A stretch of 64,000 bases of DNA from Siderastrea siderea (GCA_964030785.1 OZ034979.1:9740883-9804882), one strand, 5' to 3'. Counted from the first letter of the stretch, positions 43,228 to 54,590 are shown. Notes: generated by a model not told the origin, from the letters alone. Made by a program: numbers and translations.

Positions 43228-44450
43228 TTCTAATTTTGCGGAATTGTATTTAGACAAGAAGACGGTCGCCTGTATAAGGGAGAATTGAGGGAGAATTAAA
43301 TTGATTCTCATTGGAGAATCAATTTACCCTGACGTGTTTGATGTTGTGCGTTGTGCGTTGTGCGATCAATTAGCACGCTATCAGACCTACGTAGTTTGCC
43401 CAAACGTGGCTGAGATGATTGACATTATTCAAATTTTGTTGATATGGTGTTCAGAAGTCAGCCGTTTGTAGAAATTAAAAGCTTCAACTTTGTTCTGTAA
43501 ACTAAAAGTTGTTTTACTTGAAATTCTGGGTATATGAATAAATCATGGCTTTTACAGTATTCCGGATTCTGGAAAGAGTACAGCGAAGCAGAGGAACAAA
43601 CGTGCTTAGCTTACTTCACTACAAATTACTATCAAAAGAAGCCAGAATTATCGTGGGCAATTTTACCTGAAGATGGATATGACTTTAAAGACTGGTTAAA
43701 CGGTTTGAAAAGGAATATAAGTTGTTACCCCGCGATAACGGAAATTTTAATTCCAAATTCCAATTCGATCTGGAATCCGAGGGCCACAGGTTTGTCAGTT
43801 TAATTACTGTTGAGTGTCACTCTCAATTATTTGGTTTTTGTGTAATAACGGGAAATTAAGGAGTGGCATTGATGTGCTGCCAAAGTTAAAAGTTCCTCCA
43901 TCAGTACAGCTGGAACGGAAGTCATAAAGAAAACCAGTCACAAGTTTACCCTTTGCCTCGTGCGATCGGGGCAGGGTGACGATTGGAAGGTCAGTTACTC
44001 AGTTATTTTGTTAATAATCAAACAAAACAAAAGGAAAGAAAAATTAACGAAACGTAAATGACCCAGTGAACATGGATTTTCACATGGGATTTTCAGTGTT
44101 AGAAAAATTAAATCATATAGTGACTAAATGTAGAAAGTTTTCCTTGTTTTCTAGTATAGTTTTTACTTCTGGATCTAACGCTTGGTACAGATGCAACACA
44201 GGCTTGAGTTAACCCACGATTCGTTCAAATTAGGTTGAAACTTCGTCGGACTGCTTTAGGTCATCATTAAAACTGTCCATATTTACCGGGTGCAGTTTAC
44301 GATAACTAATTTCCATTCGTTCCAGAGGTGGTTTCTTTAGGCGTAGCTTGCAGTGTACGGCAGAGTGATCGGACAGCATTGGATCTCGTATTTCAACGCT
44401 AGTAACTAGCTCGTCCTCGGCCCTAACTTGAAACGTTAATGCAATTCTGA
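43228..44450. repeat. Local duplication, copy 1 (partner 47608-48527)
   Basis: Same order and orientation as 47608-48527, about 4.4 kb apart, starting at the shared GTATTTAGACAAGAAGACGG. Copy 1 retains an open 89-codon frame that copy 2 has lost. Confidence 0.85.
43534..43803 (+). CDS. Unrecognised small ORF or first coding exon
   Basis: 89 codons from MNKSWLLQYSGFWKEYSEAE; rich in Trp, Tyr and acidic residues (for example PELSWAILPEDGYDFKDWL), with no signal peptide or transmembrane segment. I do not recognise a family. The duplicate at 47892 keeps the ATG and much of the sequence but has an inserted stretch and stops. In the duplicate, AATGTGAGT near 48104 is a good splice donor; here the same place reads AATATAAGT. 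If this was an exon ending there, the true coding part is about 63 residues and the donor is damaged in this copy. Confidence 0.35.
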   Translation: MNKSWLLQYSGFWKEYSEAEEQTCLAYFTTNYYQKKPELSWAILPEDGYDFKDWLNGLKRNISCYPAITEILIPNSNSIWNPRATGLSV

Positions 44451-46099
44451 TCTCCCAAACTGACTACTGCTATTAAAAAATAGCTCGTGTAAATTTAAAC
44501 TTTTAGATAATTCTTGCTGGCGAGGAAACATTTTATGGAAAAATGTTTTCCTAAATGTTTTTCCGTTCAATTGCGCTTTTAAGAAACATTTGTTGCAAAA
44601 AATTCTGTCTAAAGAATTCTGTAACTTAAACAACCGCTACAGCCAGAACGAATGGGCATTTCATTGAAATACAGAAGAAAGGACTACGAGTAAAATTATT
44701 ATTCGTGTTAGCCTAACACGAATAATACTTAATTAATTAATACTTGGTAAGTACCGAATTCATAAATATGGTACTAGAAATTGTTTTGGGGGTAACGAGT
44801 TGAATACAGGTCTTTAATAAGTTGGTTTTGACGTACCGTCCTTTCTAATCAACTGTTATTCAAACCACGTACCCGATAAATAAGTCTTCAAACATTCAGT
44901 CACTTTCAGTTTGTTCTCTCCGTCATTCAAGCCGGGCCATTGCGAAGCTATTGCCACTAAGGTAAGCAATGTAGGGGTACAGAAACAACTTAAATAGAAA
45001 ATACCAGTCTGAGTGTCCTATACTTTTTGCTGTAGTTGAGTATCAGTCATCTACGGTTTATCCACCTGTATGCACGGTGAAAGATGTTTTAAGGATGCGG
45101 TGTTTGCCTCAACAGATGTCTCACCCAAACGGTTATTAAACTCGCTTCGTTCTTCAGTGGGGGAAATTAAAAATACTCCCAGGATGTTTTCGTTTTTAGA
45201 TGTAAAGAGTTAAGTGTAGTAAAAGAGGTTTTTAGAAGGGAAAAAGGGGACCTTATTTTAAGTGATGGCAGGAGTGAAACTAAACGACCGGTTTTGCCAG
45301 CGCAATTGCCGTTGGAAATTAACTGAGTCCAACATTCAATTTATTTTGCTTCATGGCTTAGGCCCAACAAAAACCGAAAGATAGAACAGAAGATTTTATT
45401 CTACAGATAGACTTAAGCTCTTGGAATTTCGAACGAGTTTGTAACATTTCTCCTTGAGAAAAAATTTGTGTTTAAAAAGTCAATTTAAATTTCCTTATGC
45501 AGAAAGATTATTCGCGTTAGAAGTTTACTTAGACAGGGCTTGCTGTTGTCAAGGTGTGTTGCATGGAAAACCGTTTTTCTTCACTCCGTTCTGTGTAACG
45601 GAGTTATTAGCCTTTATAATTTTTAGCTGCTCGCTCCGCTGAAGAAAATGTGGAGCCGAGGCAGGCAGCTGTACCCAAGCAAGGGAGTCGTCCGATCCGA
45701 GTTAAAATTTAATGTGAATCACTTAGGTACCCCTTAGGGCATATATCAAACAAAAGTAACTCTGTTTAGATCGAAGAAAGTTTTCATTTCTGAAAAAAAA
45801 AGTTCACTGTGTGAATTCTCCCACCATGAACAGTACTTAGTTTATTTTTAAGAACTTTTGGCAACAACTGTCAACATCTGTTTTTGATGACAGGAAATGA
45901 ATTTTAAAAAATGACGACGTTGATTGTAGCGACATTGCTTATTCAACAGCGCATGGAAAAAAAGTCTAATAAAAGCATAAACCATATACACTGGGTGTGT
46001 TCGCCAAGTTAAGTATTTTGCAACGCCCGAAGTTCGGCGTACACTGTCTTAAGAAAGCCAATTTTGGAAAATTTTAAGTGCGTCATCCGAGAATTATTT
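44451..46099. other. No recognisable gene; contains a 29-bp palindrome
   Basis: At 44698-44726 two 14-base arms (ATTATTCGTGTTAG and its complement) are separated by one C. An ORF at 45454-45642 (+) is unsupported. Otherwise nothing is recognised. Confidence 0.5.
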
Positions 46100-46880
46100 T
46101 GAGCACTGTTTTAAGCACAAATGTCGCTAAGGTTTGAGCAAAATTGGAAATGGTACAAATAAACTTCCCTTCATTTTTTGTGTGAAGTTAGTCCTTCGGG
46201 TGGAAGTAACCATGATGGTATTTTTTCATTTCTCATAATATACCGAACTTGGTATCAGGGGGGGAAGTTCATACCCAAAAATGCATTTTTGTGGATGTTT
46301 TAATCCCTGAAAATTGACTTTTTGTTAGCTAATTTTATCAAAGCGCAAGAGACTGGTTGAAATTCTTTTCACATCCTAGTAACCTATCAGCCTTCCACTT
46401 TACAAAAATGTTATTAGATTTTTCCTTTGTTCCCGGGGGACCCCTGGCCCTCTATTCTTTGTAAGGGGGGGAACTCTATTTTTGAAAAACTGAAAATGAG
46501 ACATCTTTGACTAAAACAAAATCTAACTGGTATTCACATTTTTATCAAATTCGAAGTTGCAAGTAAATATTTGATCCTTTCTTAATCTCTTGATGCTTAA
46601 AAGTCCGCGGGCACTCAAGTGGAAGGCTGTTAGGTTGCTAGGATGTGAATAGAATTTCAACCAGTCTCTTGTGCTTTGATAAAATTAGCTAACAAAAAGT
46701 CAATTTTCAGGGATTAAAACATCCACAAAAATGTATGCACAAATGAAAAAAATACCATCATGATTACTTCCACCCAAAGGACTAACTTCACACAAAAAAT
46801 GAAGGGAAGTTTATTTTGACCATTTCCAGTTTTACTCAAACCTTAGCGAAATTTGCTCTTAAACTACGTGCGTTTGATGA
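46100..46880. repeat. Large inverted repeat (fold-back)
   Basis: The left arm (about 46100-46402) and right arm (about 46617-46880) are highly similar in inverted orientation, for example TTTTTTGTGTGAAGTTAGTC against its complement at about 46780. The left arm has about 45 extra bases. The spacer is about 214 bases. No ORF. Confidence 0.85.
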
Positions 46881-47607
46881 ACTTAAAAGCTTCTATTTTT
46901 CCGTGCTTAAAAAATTGTTTTAGTTGTTTAAACTAAGCCTATTCATTAAGTTATTTTCATAGAATTCAATGTAAGATTTCGCGTTCTGGTGGCAAGAAAA
47001 AGCTGATATATTACGGAGCAAGGATCCATAGGAAGGAATAGTTGAAGCCAACACAGAAATTGACTGACCACTGAAACAGGCACAACAATTATCGACGAAA
47101 TAAAAGGAATATTAATTTCAGTCGTGTCAATATATGCGGATGAGGAAGTATTCCTTGTCAAGTTTCTTGGCAATTTCGTTTTGTCATGTATAGAGAGTGA
47201 ACAAATTTTCCTTGAACGTGTTAACCTTGCTCACGATGACTAGTATCCTTGTTCAAAAACTGGTACCATAGTCTTTGCACAAGGGGACTTGTCATGGAAA
47301 AACTGGTCAAATTTTGTTGTATACGCGAGAAAATACAACATGAATGCCACAGCTTTTCTCGCGCGCCAGGGTAGAGAAAATCAAACTTGTCAAGGAAAAG
47401 GTGCTCTTGTGCAATCAGGTTAAAAAGTTTCGCAGCTATTTTTTACACATAAAAGAGCGAACATCGCGCACTGGTTGGTGAACTAACCATTTGGCTACAA
47501 AACGTTTTTTTGTGATAAATTCTTAGTCGTACTTTTTCATTGTGATATTGCCGTCTTGCACCTAAACAGATGAAAATTGACCAAAAATTTGTTTAACATT
47601 AGCGTTT
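46881..47607. other. No recognisable gene
   Basis: Spacer between the fold-back and the second copy of the local duplication. No coding or repeat signal is seen. Confidence 0.45.
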
Positions 47608-48527
47608 GTCTGATTTTGCGGCATTGTATTTAGACAAGAAGACGGTCGCCTGTGCAAATTTTCAGAGAGGACGTCATTTGGGAATCAATTTACCCTGACG
47701 TGTTTGATGTTGCGCGCTGTATGATCACTTTGCACGCCAACAGACCGCTTAGTTTGCACAAACGTCGCTGAGGTGATTGACGTTATTCAAATTTTGCTGC
47801 TATGGTGTTCAGAAGTCAGCCGTTTGTAGAAATTAAATGCTTCAACTTTGTTCGGTAAACTAAAAATTGTTTTACTTGAAATTCTGGGTATATGAATAAA
47901 TCATGGCTTTTTCAGTATTTGGGATTCAGGATTGGCCCTTTAGTTCTAGTTTTTGACAACAAAAGAGTACAGCGAAGCAGAGGAACAAACGTGCGTAGCT
48001 TACTTCTCTACAAATTACTATCAAAAGAAGCCAGAATTATCGAGGACAATTTTACCTGAAGATAGATAGGACTTTTAAGACTGGTTAAACGGTTTTGAAA
48101 GGAATGTGAGTCGTTACCACGCAATAACGGAAAGTTAAGAAAAGGCATAACGTGCTGCGAAAATTAAAAGAGCCTCTATCAGTACAGCTGGAACGGAAGT
48201 CGTAAAGAAAAGCATTATTAAGTCCTCCATTTCCTCGTGCGATCGGACAGGGTGACGATTAGAAGATCAGTTTCTCAGTTATTTTGCTAACTTAACCAAA
48301 CAAGGAAAAGGAAACTGAGAAAAATTAACAAAACGTGAAAGTGAACATTGGATTTTCAGCGTTCGAAAAATAAAATCTTGTAGTGACTAAACGTAGAAAT
48401 TTGTCGTTGGTCTCAAGCAAATGTTTTTCACCTGGATCTAACGGCGCTTGGCACAGATGCAACACTATTCGTTCAAATTAAGTGATATTTGAGACGTAAA
48501 TGCGGTGCTGATCTTCCAAACTGACAA
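47608..48527. repeat. Local duplication, copy 2 (partner 43228-44450)
   Basis: Collinear with copy 1 but shorter. Within it the ORF counterpart (47892 to about 48130) is interrupted by an insertion containing TTGGCCCTTTAGTTC and by stops, so it is a pseudogene if copy 1 is coding. It is truncated on the right by a MITE. Confidence 0.8.
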
Positions 48528-49037
48528 CAGGGTCTGGAAGGAGGTCCTGATCCCGCATTCCCGCTCCTTTTCACGAGAATCCCGCATCCCGCACTTTTTT
48601 CATTGCTATCACAAATCCCGTTTTTCTTTCCCAAAAATACATTAAAACAAGACTAATTTCTGCGAAAGCTAATAAATGTAAGATGTAGATTGGCCCTTTC
48701 GATTGATATTTTGAATTTACGCGTATATTTTGAATCTACTACAAAAAAGAAATAGCTTTTCATACCTCATTTTGATGAAAGCGCACAATATGACAGCGTG
48801 ATGGGTCGTCCTGTACGCGTGCGCACTGTCCTTGATAGAAAGTTTACAGGAACAGCCTCGGCCGCGTCTTCTTCGTGGGTCGAATTTCCGACAAACAGGC
48901 AAAAAAACCCCTCATCAAGTTCCCAAATTTTGGCGAATCCCGCTTCCCGGGTATTAGACAAATCTCGAATCCCGTCAAGATATTTTGCGTTTTCCCGAAT
49001 CCCGCACCGGATCCCGAGAATACCCTTCCAGACCTTG
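48528..49037. mobile_element. MITE with CAGGGTCTGGAAGG ends, copy 2
   Basis: Starts CAGGGTCTGGAAGG and ends CCTTCCAGACCTTG (one mismatch in the terminus). Same family as 39728-40141 but about 95 bases longer, owing to an interior insert around 48711-48880. Target duplication not clear. Confidence 0.8.
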
Positions 49038-49373
49038 ATTTGAGTGTTCGTTGTGACAAAGGTTTTGCGTTTTGCCGTTCAATTCTTTCATAGACAAGGG
49101 TTTTGATGCGCGCCAATGAGGCTGAAAAAATGCCTAAATAATTTTTCACGGTAAAACTTCGGCCGTTTATTCTACGGCAGAGAATTCAGTCGCTGTCACT
49201 TAATTTTGCGGAGGGCGCTAAGTTCGTGGGCAAGTGCGTTAGACAAACAACCGACACTTTCTTCATAGATTGCCTTTCCCGCGGACAGTGACAGAAGCGC
49301 TGCCGTTCCCTGGCGCTCGTGCAATCTTTGACAAAAGATTTATCATTTCCCGACGATCGTATGGAAAGCAGTC
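49038..49373. repeat. Penelope-flanking direct repeat, left copy
   Basis: Nearly identical to 52667-53007 in the same orientation, with a third partial copy at 53008-53170. These repeats bracket a Penelope-like remnant and may be its pseudo-LTRs. On the minus strand part of the repeat (about 49215-49340) has an open frame (HERQGTAALLSL...), possibly the element's ORF start. Confidence 0.7.
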
Positions 49374-50172
49374 CTTAGTTGGTTCTTTAAAGGAGGCGGT
49401 TTAAGTAAACCAGTCTTCGAACTGCTCGCTTACTTTACAGAGATATTTTTATGCCTATAAGTTTTAGTTAAAAAAGTAACACCTCGGGTATGAGTACCGC
49501 TTACGAGAATAGTAACAAAAGCCTTTTTTTGACAAGTGATGAATAAAAAGCGCGAACATTAAAATACATACTACAAAAAGTGCGAAAAAGATAAATTATA
49601 ATAAAAAACAATAAAAATACTTTAGTGGGAATAAAATGCTAATCAGAAGATCATAATAAAATTGAATATTGTCTAGGTAATTGTTTCGCATTATTGTCTG
49701 CGTCGCTTGTAATTGCTGTGTGCCAGGATTCCAGTGTTTTTCTAACGCGGAAATTTCCCTTGTCGACTACATGAGCACTTTTAAAGTCAATGGAGTGGTC
49801 GTTCAACCATGCGTGTGTTGCAACGTTGGAACCTTTTTTAAAGTGCCACTGGGACCAGAATTTTGGTATTCCATATTTTTGCATTTTCGAAAATAGTCTG
49901 TGGTTGTTAGCCACCATGCCAAATTTCAACTCATTACGATGACTGGAAGTCCCTTTTTTCGGACGGTTTTTGTCGAGATTTTACGGCCGCCATTACTGGC
50001 CCTTGTTCCGGAAGCTGGCTTGCGAGTTAGCGGAAGTGACGTTAGAGGCTCACCTCAAACCAAGTCAGGCTTCATTCGGTTACTTGCCGCGGGAAATGTT
50101 ACTGTTGTCGAGGGAAGATTTCGTGCCAACTGTTTGCTGCACGGCCTTGAAATTTTTGTCGCTGGAGCAGTT

Positions 50173-50467
50173 ATGAGGGGTATTACTTGTGTTGTACAAT
50201 GTTACAACAATAAATCCAACCACCGAGCTGGTATTTCGGTTAATCAAAGCCTTGCGAGCGGACCCGCAATGGAAAAATGGATAATGTTCGTACTCACACA
50301 CAGTGCAAATTTCAACCCGAGAGGTATTTTTGTCGGCTGTTCTGATCACTTCACGGACGAGTGTTTCCAGAGGGCTGTTCATGTCGAAGGATCCTAGAGG
50401 TCGATTATTCCATTGTCCATTCCAACTACATGGAAAGAAAGATCCGGAAAAAAACGAGACGAAAGGT
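50173..50467 (+). pseudogene. THAP-domain exon of the transposon, with a nonsense codon
   Basis: Reads MRGITCVVQC, then NNKSN...KWIMFV, NFNPRG, CSDHF: the C2CH and W/FxP pattern of THAP zinc-finger DNA-binding domains, usual in transposase-derived proteins. The N-terminal cysteines are spaced CVVQC where the family has CxxxxC, so zinc binding may be impaired. TAG at 50395-50397 interrupts the frame just before RSIIPLSIPTTW, a typical THAP end. A possible splice donor (GAAAGGTACCT) follows at about 50466. Confidence 0.75.
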
Positions 50468-51149
50468 ACCTAATCTTAACGCAGTTGAAGTGATAGTTTG
50501 TTTCTTTTTCAACGCATCCACCATTGTGCAAAACTTATTTTCTTTTAACGTATTTTAAAATTTATTTTGCTTGTGGAAAACCCTTTCAGTTCTGCCGTCT
50601 GCTAGCGCGAAGAGGATGCATTTTATGAGGACCACGCCGAAGATGCGAATGCAGGACCGCCGAGATTAAGCCAATAGTTTGTATTGCTTAGCTTTTTTTC
50701 TTTTCTTTTTTTTTTTTGATTCCGCGTGTGTTAATTTCAAAGCAGTAATCGCTTAGAAGTATGGACAGTTATTTTTTATAGCATACCATCCTGAATGTCG
50801 AGAAACTTTTCTCCTTATTCCCTGTCGCTGAAGAGTCGATTGACGTTATTGATCGAAATATATAAAGGCTTCGATCATGTCGATAGGTCGGCTCGTCTTG
50901 CGTGGAAATTTAAGTTAGGAAAAAAATATCACACGCCACTATTTGTCTAAGGGTTTTACAATGTCATTTCTTTAACTGTCATAGCAATCTTAGTAAATCA
51001 TTGAACTACCAAGAAAAATGATTAGATATCAAGCTATTTTTACGCAGTAAATAAAGCAAGCGAAAGCTTCGTTTCCTTGGCGGTCCGCATGTTGTTGAGC
51101 AGCAGAAAATTTTCGTTGTGGTTTTGATTTGCACTACAAATATTTAGAT

Positions 51150-51524
51150 TCCGGTCACACAAGGCCTCCAGTCGTTAAAAGAAGGTCTTGGTTTATTTCA
51201 CCAGATGACTACAGCATTACGGCTCTTCAAGAAAGTTTCCCATACTATGCTAAGAATGGCCAAAAAACTCAATGCTTTACAATATATAATGAATATAAAC
51301 ATCGGCAAACAAAATATAGCTTCGTTTATTTCTCCAACGAGGCGAACAATAAAATCGATCAACCGATGCTTGCGAATTCGCGAGCATCAAATTCTAGAGC
51401 TTTTATAGGTGTTTTGTCTAAATTTCCAAGCTTAAAACACCAATTTTTCGAAGAGCTGGACAGCCGTTTCAGTCCGTTGGATAAGAGTTATCCGCTCTTT
51501 GAGCAACTTGTGCCTGAACTGTAA
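51150..51524 (+). other. Possible last exon of the THAP transposon gene
   Basis: About 125 codons open after a splice-acceptor-like AAATATTTAG (51149). Product rich in Ser, Phe and Tyr with FPYYAKNGQK and FPSLKHQFFEELDSRF. I do not recognise a domain. Linkage to the THAP exon is inferred only from position inside the same element. Confidence 0.35.
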
Positions 51525-52666
51525 TCACTGTATAAGCATCATTTCGTGCATATTTTGAACTCCCGCCAATAAGGCGAGAAAAACAACTTTGAACAGTTTG
51601 TTTACAAGCTTATAAGCTGAAATCTCCTGACATCAGTTCTTACATCGTACGGTAAGAACAATTCTTCATTTGTCGAATTAAATGAATCCTCTGATGCTTC
51701 GGAAGCTAAAGACTGTTCCGAATCGTAGAATACTCTTCGGAGGTTTCGCAATCGACGGTAGGCATCTTGAGTCAAAATTCACAAGGAAACACGACTGAGG
51801 TGAGCCTCTGACGTCACAAGCTATTAAATTGCGCAATCACCCAGGAACACGTTTTCAGTAATGGCGGACACATTTTACGCAACTTTGGAGCTAAAAAATA
51901 TTAGGATGGACGGTTTCTTGTTCAGTTTTCTGGGTAAATATAGACACAACGCGATATTCTGCGACAGAATTTGGCGGAAATAAACCTACGAATTTTCGTC
52001 TCAGTGGCACTTTAAAGGCTTTTGTGTTTCTAGTATGTTCCTTAACTCTTGTTTTTAAGCACCTTCCAGTCTCTCCAATATAACTCCACGGACAGTCGGC
52101 ACACGGAATCTTGTAAACAACATTTGTTTGTTGATCAACCGGTGGTCTTGACTTGGGGGAAACAAATTCCTGTTGTAGGGTTTTCAGGGGTCTGCTTGTG
52201 GTTCGGATTCCGTTATTTCTGAGTAGTCTTGAGAGTGGCTCGGTTAGGACTTTGATATATGCTTTTAAAACTTTTTAAAAGCCTTTTGTTTGAAACTTTG
52301 ATGCACGCACTATGAAACGTACAAGCTGCCATAGCTTATTCGATTTGAGAAGATTTTTGCCGTTTGATTCATTCCAGAGAGAGGTTTGTTCTGTCGTGAA
52401 GTGTGTTAAATAAAAATGTCTCTGCGCTTTCAAATTTTTTATCACGAGAAGCGTCAATTGAAAAAGTAACACCTTTGGAGGTTTAAAATGAGCAGTCACA
52501 AGCATTAAACTATTTGTTTCTTTCGCAGGGAGAAGTTTGTTCAATGGAAGGGCATTACATAAAAGGGTCTAGGTGTCGTTTTTTTAAAGATCTTTTTTGC
52601 TAGCAAGAAGCGTAGATAAAGTGCCACGCGCGTGAGCAGTCAAAAAAGCCTTTTGTCTGCCGCTTT

Positions 52667-53007
52667 GATCATTTGAGTGTTCGTTATGACAAAGGTCTTG
52701 CGTTTTGCCGTTCAATTCTTTCATAGACACGGGTTTTGATGCGCGCCAATGAGGCTGAAAAAAATACCTAAATCATTTATCACGGTAAAACTTCGGCCGT
52801 TTATTCTACGGCAGAGAATTCAGTCGCTGTCACTTAATTTTGCGGAGGGCGCTAAGTTCGTGAGCAAGTGCGTTAGACAAACAACCGACACTTTCTTCAT
52901 AGATTGCCTTTCCCGCGGACAGTGACAGAAGCGCTGCCGTTCCCTGGCGCTCGTGCAATCTTTGACAAAAGATTTATCATTTCCCGACGATCGTATGGAA
53001 AGCAGTC
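52667..53007. repeat. Penelope-flanking direct repeat, right copy
   Basis: Near-identical to 49038-49373, with only scattered differences. Followed head-to-tail by a partial third copy. Confidence 0.9.
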
Positions 53008-53170
53008 ACGGTAAAACTTCGGCCATTTATTCTACGGCAGAGAATTCGGTCGCTGTCACTTAATTTTGCGGAGGGCGCTAAGTTCGTGAGCAAGTGCGTT
53101 AGACAAACAACCGACACTTTCTTCATAGATTGCCTTTCCCACGGACAGTGACAGAGGCGCTGCCGTTCCG
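53008..53170. repeat. Partial tandem third copy of the flanking repeat
   Basis: Repeats 52787-52949 directly after the right copy (starts ACGGTAAAACTTCGGCC), giving the head-to-tail partial array typical of Penelope-like insertions. Confidence 0.85.
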
Positions 53171-53872
53171 CAGCTAAATCACCATCGCCCAGAATGCTAT
53201 TGTCTTTTGCGACATGTACTTACAGCGCCTGATTTTAGGACGCGCGGCATAATAATTTCCATGTTCAGAACAAGTCGGCTGTGATTGGTCAGAAGACCTT
53301 GCCTTTGGGAATACCTCGAGTCTCTTCGCGATTCCACTGCTGTCAATAAAACGGTTGGAAGTGTGAAGCAAATTTCAAGGTGTACGGCTTCGGGTGTTCA
53401 TCTTTCTTTCCAAAGCCTTGTCACATAAAGAAATTTTTCCCTCTTGCGCTATGCAATATTTTGATCAGTGTATTAAACCGGCTCTTCGTTGGTTGTAGCG
53501 TATGACGAGTGCTCAGTGTCGAAGACACTCAAATCTTACCTAGGGTATCCCTGTGAAAAACAAAACTCTTGCGAGCAATTTCCCGTTCCCCACCCCCTTC
53601 ATTTATCTTGTTTGTCGCGCCGAAAGTTTTCCGATTACCTGCAAGACTTCGGCTGAATCTCGGTAAGCGTCCCGTATTACAATGGCCTATTGTTCAGGCT
53701 ATTGTTTAAATTTCATTGTTTTAAGTTGATCCGGTACAATAGACCATTTCTTGATACGGGCAAAATAACTGCACAGTGTTAATCACAAAGGATCAATCAT
53801 CAAAAGTGTGTGAGCATTTTTCGATATACTGACTGGTTATTTTTTAATTAATCTGTCAAGTTTGAGCAGCAA
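53171..53872. other. No recognisable gene
   Basis: Spacer at the left edge of unit C. No coding, RNA or repeat signal is recognised. Confidence 0.45.
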
Positions 53873-54245
53873 AGAAGACGCAATGCGCACTGCACTGAAA
53901 ATCGCCACGGGTAAAATATTACAAATTTCAAAAATCCCCGACACTCTTTGGGTTCACAGCATCAATGGAATGTTCACTGAAGCCAAATTTTATAGAAATC
54001 CGCCGAATTTTGATACCCTATTATTTCATTTATCTGATTGAATGACGCATGGTCATTTTCGCGCTCATTTTGTAATTTTCGTTGGCGGAATAAAAAACCC
54101 GGCAATTCGTAATTTTTTCCGAAATCTACATTTATTAACCTTTCCAACGATATACAGTTTGCCGTGTTTTCCTTTAAAATGACGCGCATACGAATTTTTT
54201 TCTCAGAGGACACGGGAGGACACCCACGAAGGTCAGGAGTAACCT
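53873..54245. repeat. Unit-flank repeat, copy C
   Basis: Same orientation and close similarity to 1-360; marks the start of the third GPCR unit. Confidence 0.85.
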
Positions 54246-54394
54246 TAAGTTTCCATATTCACTATTTAACCCTTTCAGCCCCAAAAGTGATCAGCATCAA
54301 ATTTCTCCTCATCGTATCAGTGTATTTTAACACATACAGGACGTACGAATTTGGCAAATGATCACCAAACATGAATTGTCTTAGGAAAAGATGG

Positions 54395-54590
54395 AATATT
54401 CAGCATGTCGAGAGTGTGGGACAAAGAAAAAATCTGAGTCCCCGACGGGAATCGAACCCATGACCCTCCGTACACCGGTCGGACGCTCTAACCACTGAGC
54501 TGCTGGGAGACTCGTGGCGAACATAGGTCATGTTTACTGAGTTCGTGGTGACACGCATCCTGCATACTGCTAGGATCAGCAATGTCGAAT
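54395..54590 (-). mobile_element. tRNA-derived SINE (insertion in unit C)
   Basis: On the minus strand the head reads GCAGCTCAGTGGTTAGAGC (box A) and GGGTTCGATTCCCGTC (box B), with GAGTCTCC/GGGGACTC able to pair as an acceptor stem. The anticodon loop (CCGGTGT) has C instead of U at position 33 and the stem has a mismatch, so it is unlikely to be a working tRNA. The body beyond box B starts AGATTTTTTCTTTGTCCC. Not present in unit A, so inserted after the duplication or lost there. Confidence 0.7.

Larger units (their letters stand above)
49842..52011 (+). mobile_element. THAP-encoding TIR transposon with TTAA duplication
   Basis: Ends AGTGCCACTGGGAC and, inverted, AGTGCCACTGAGAC, flanked by TTAA (49838-49841; 52012-52015). 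A second inverted pair lies inside (GACGTTAGAGGCTCACCTCA at 50039-50058 and GAGGTGAGCCTCTGACGTCA at 51800-51819), so the ends are long imperfect TIRs. Inserted in the GIY-YIG coding sequence. THAP plus TTAA suggests a Kolobok- or piggyBac-like mobiliser; P-type elements with THAP use 8-bp duplications. Superfamily is inference. Confidence 0.8.
49651..52274 (-). pseudogene. Penelope-like GIY-YIG endonuclease region, split by a transposon
   Basis: Minus-strand reading in two halves. From about 52268 down to 52012 it encodes VLTEPLSRLLRNNGI, then TNVVYKIPCADCPWSYIGE, the GIY-YIG core (VVY...YIG) with a CxxC, then RVKEHTRN. From 49841 down to 49651 it encodes KKGSNVATHAWLNDHSIDF and a C-terminal ESWHTAI...LPRQYSILL. 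The halves join at TTAA across the THAP element. This is the DNA-cleaving domain that follows RT in Penelope-like retroelements; no RT domain was found here. A stop at 52275 precedes it, with an unrecognised in-frame ORF (to 52544) beyond. Confidence 0.75.

Noticed and set aside
49038..49373. Hammerhead ribozyme in the Penelope-flanking repeat
   Set aside because: No CTGANGA core paired with a GAAA was found on either strand by eye.
54426..54514. Functional tRNA gene (Thr-like GGT anticodon)
   Set aside because: C at position 33, a stem mismatch and attached non-tRNA body point to a SINE.
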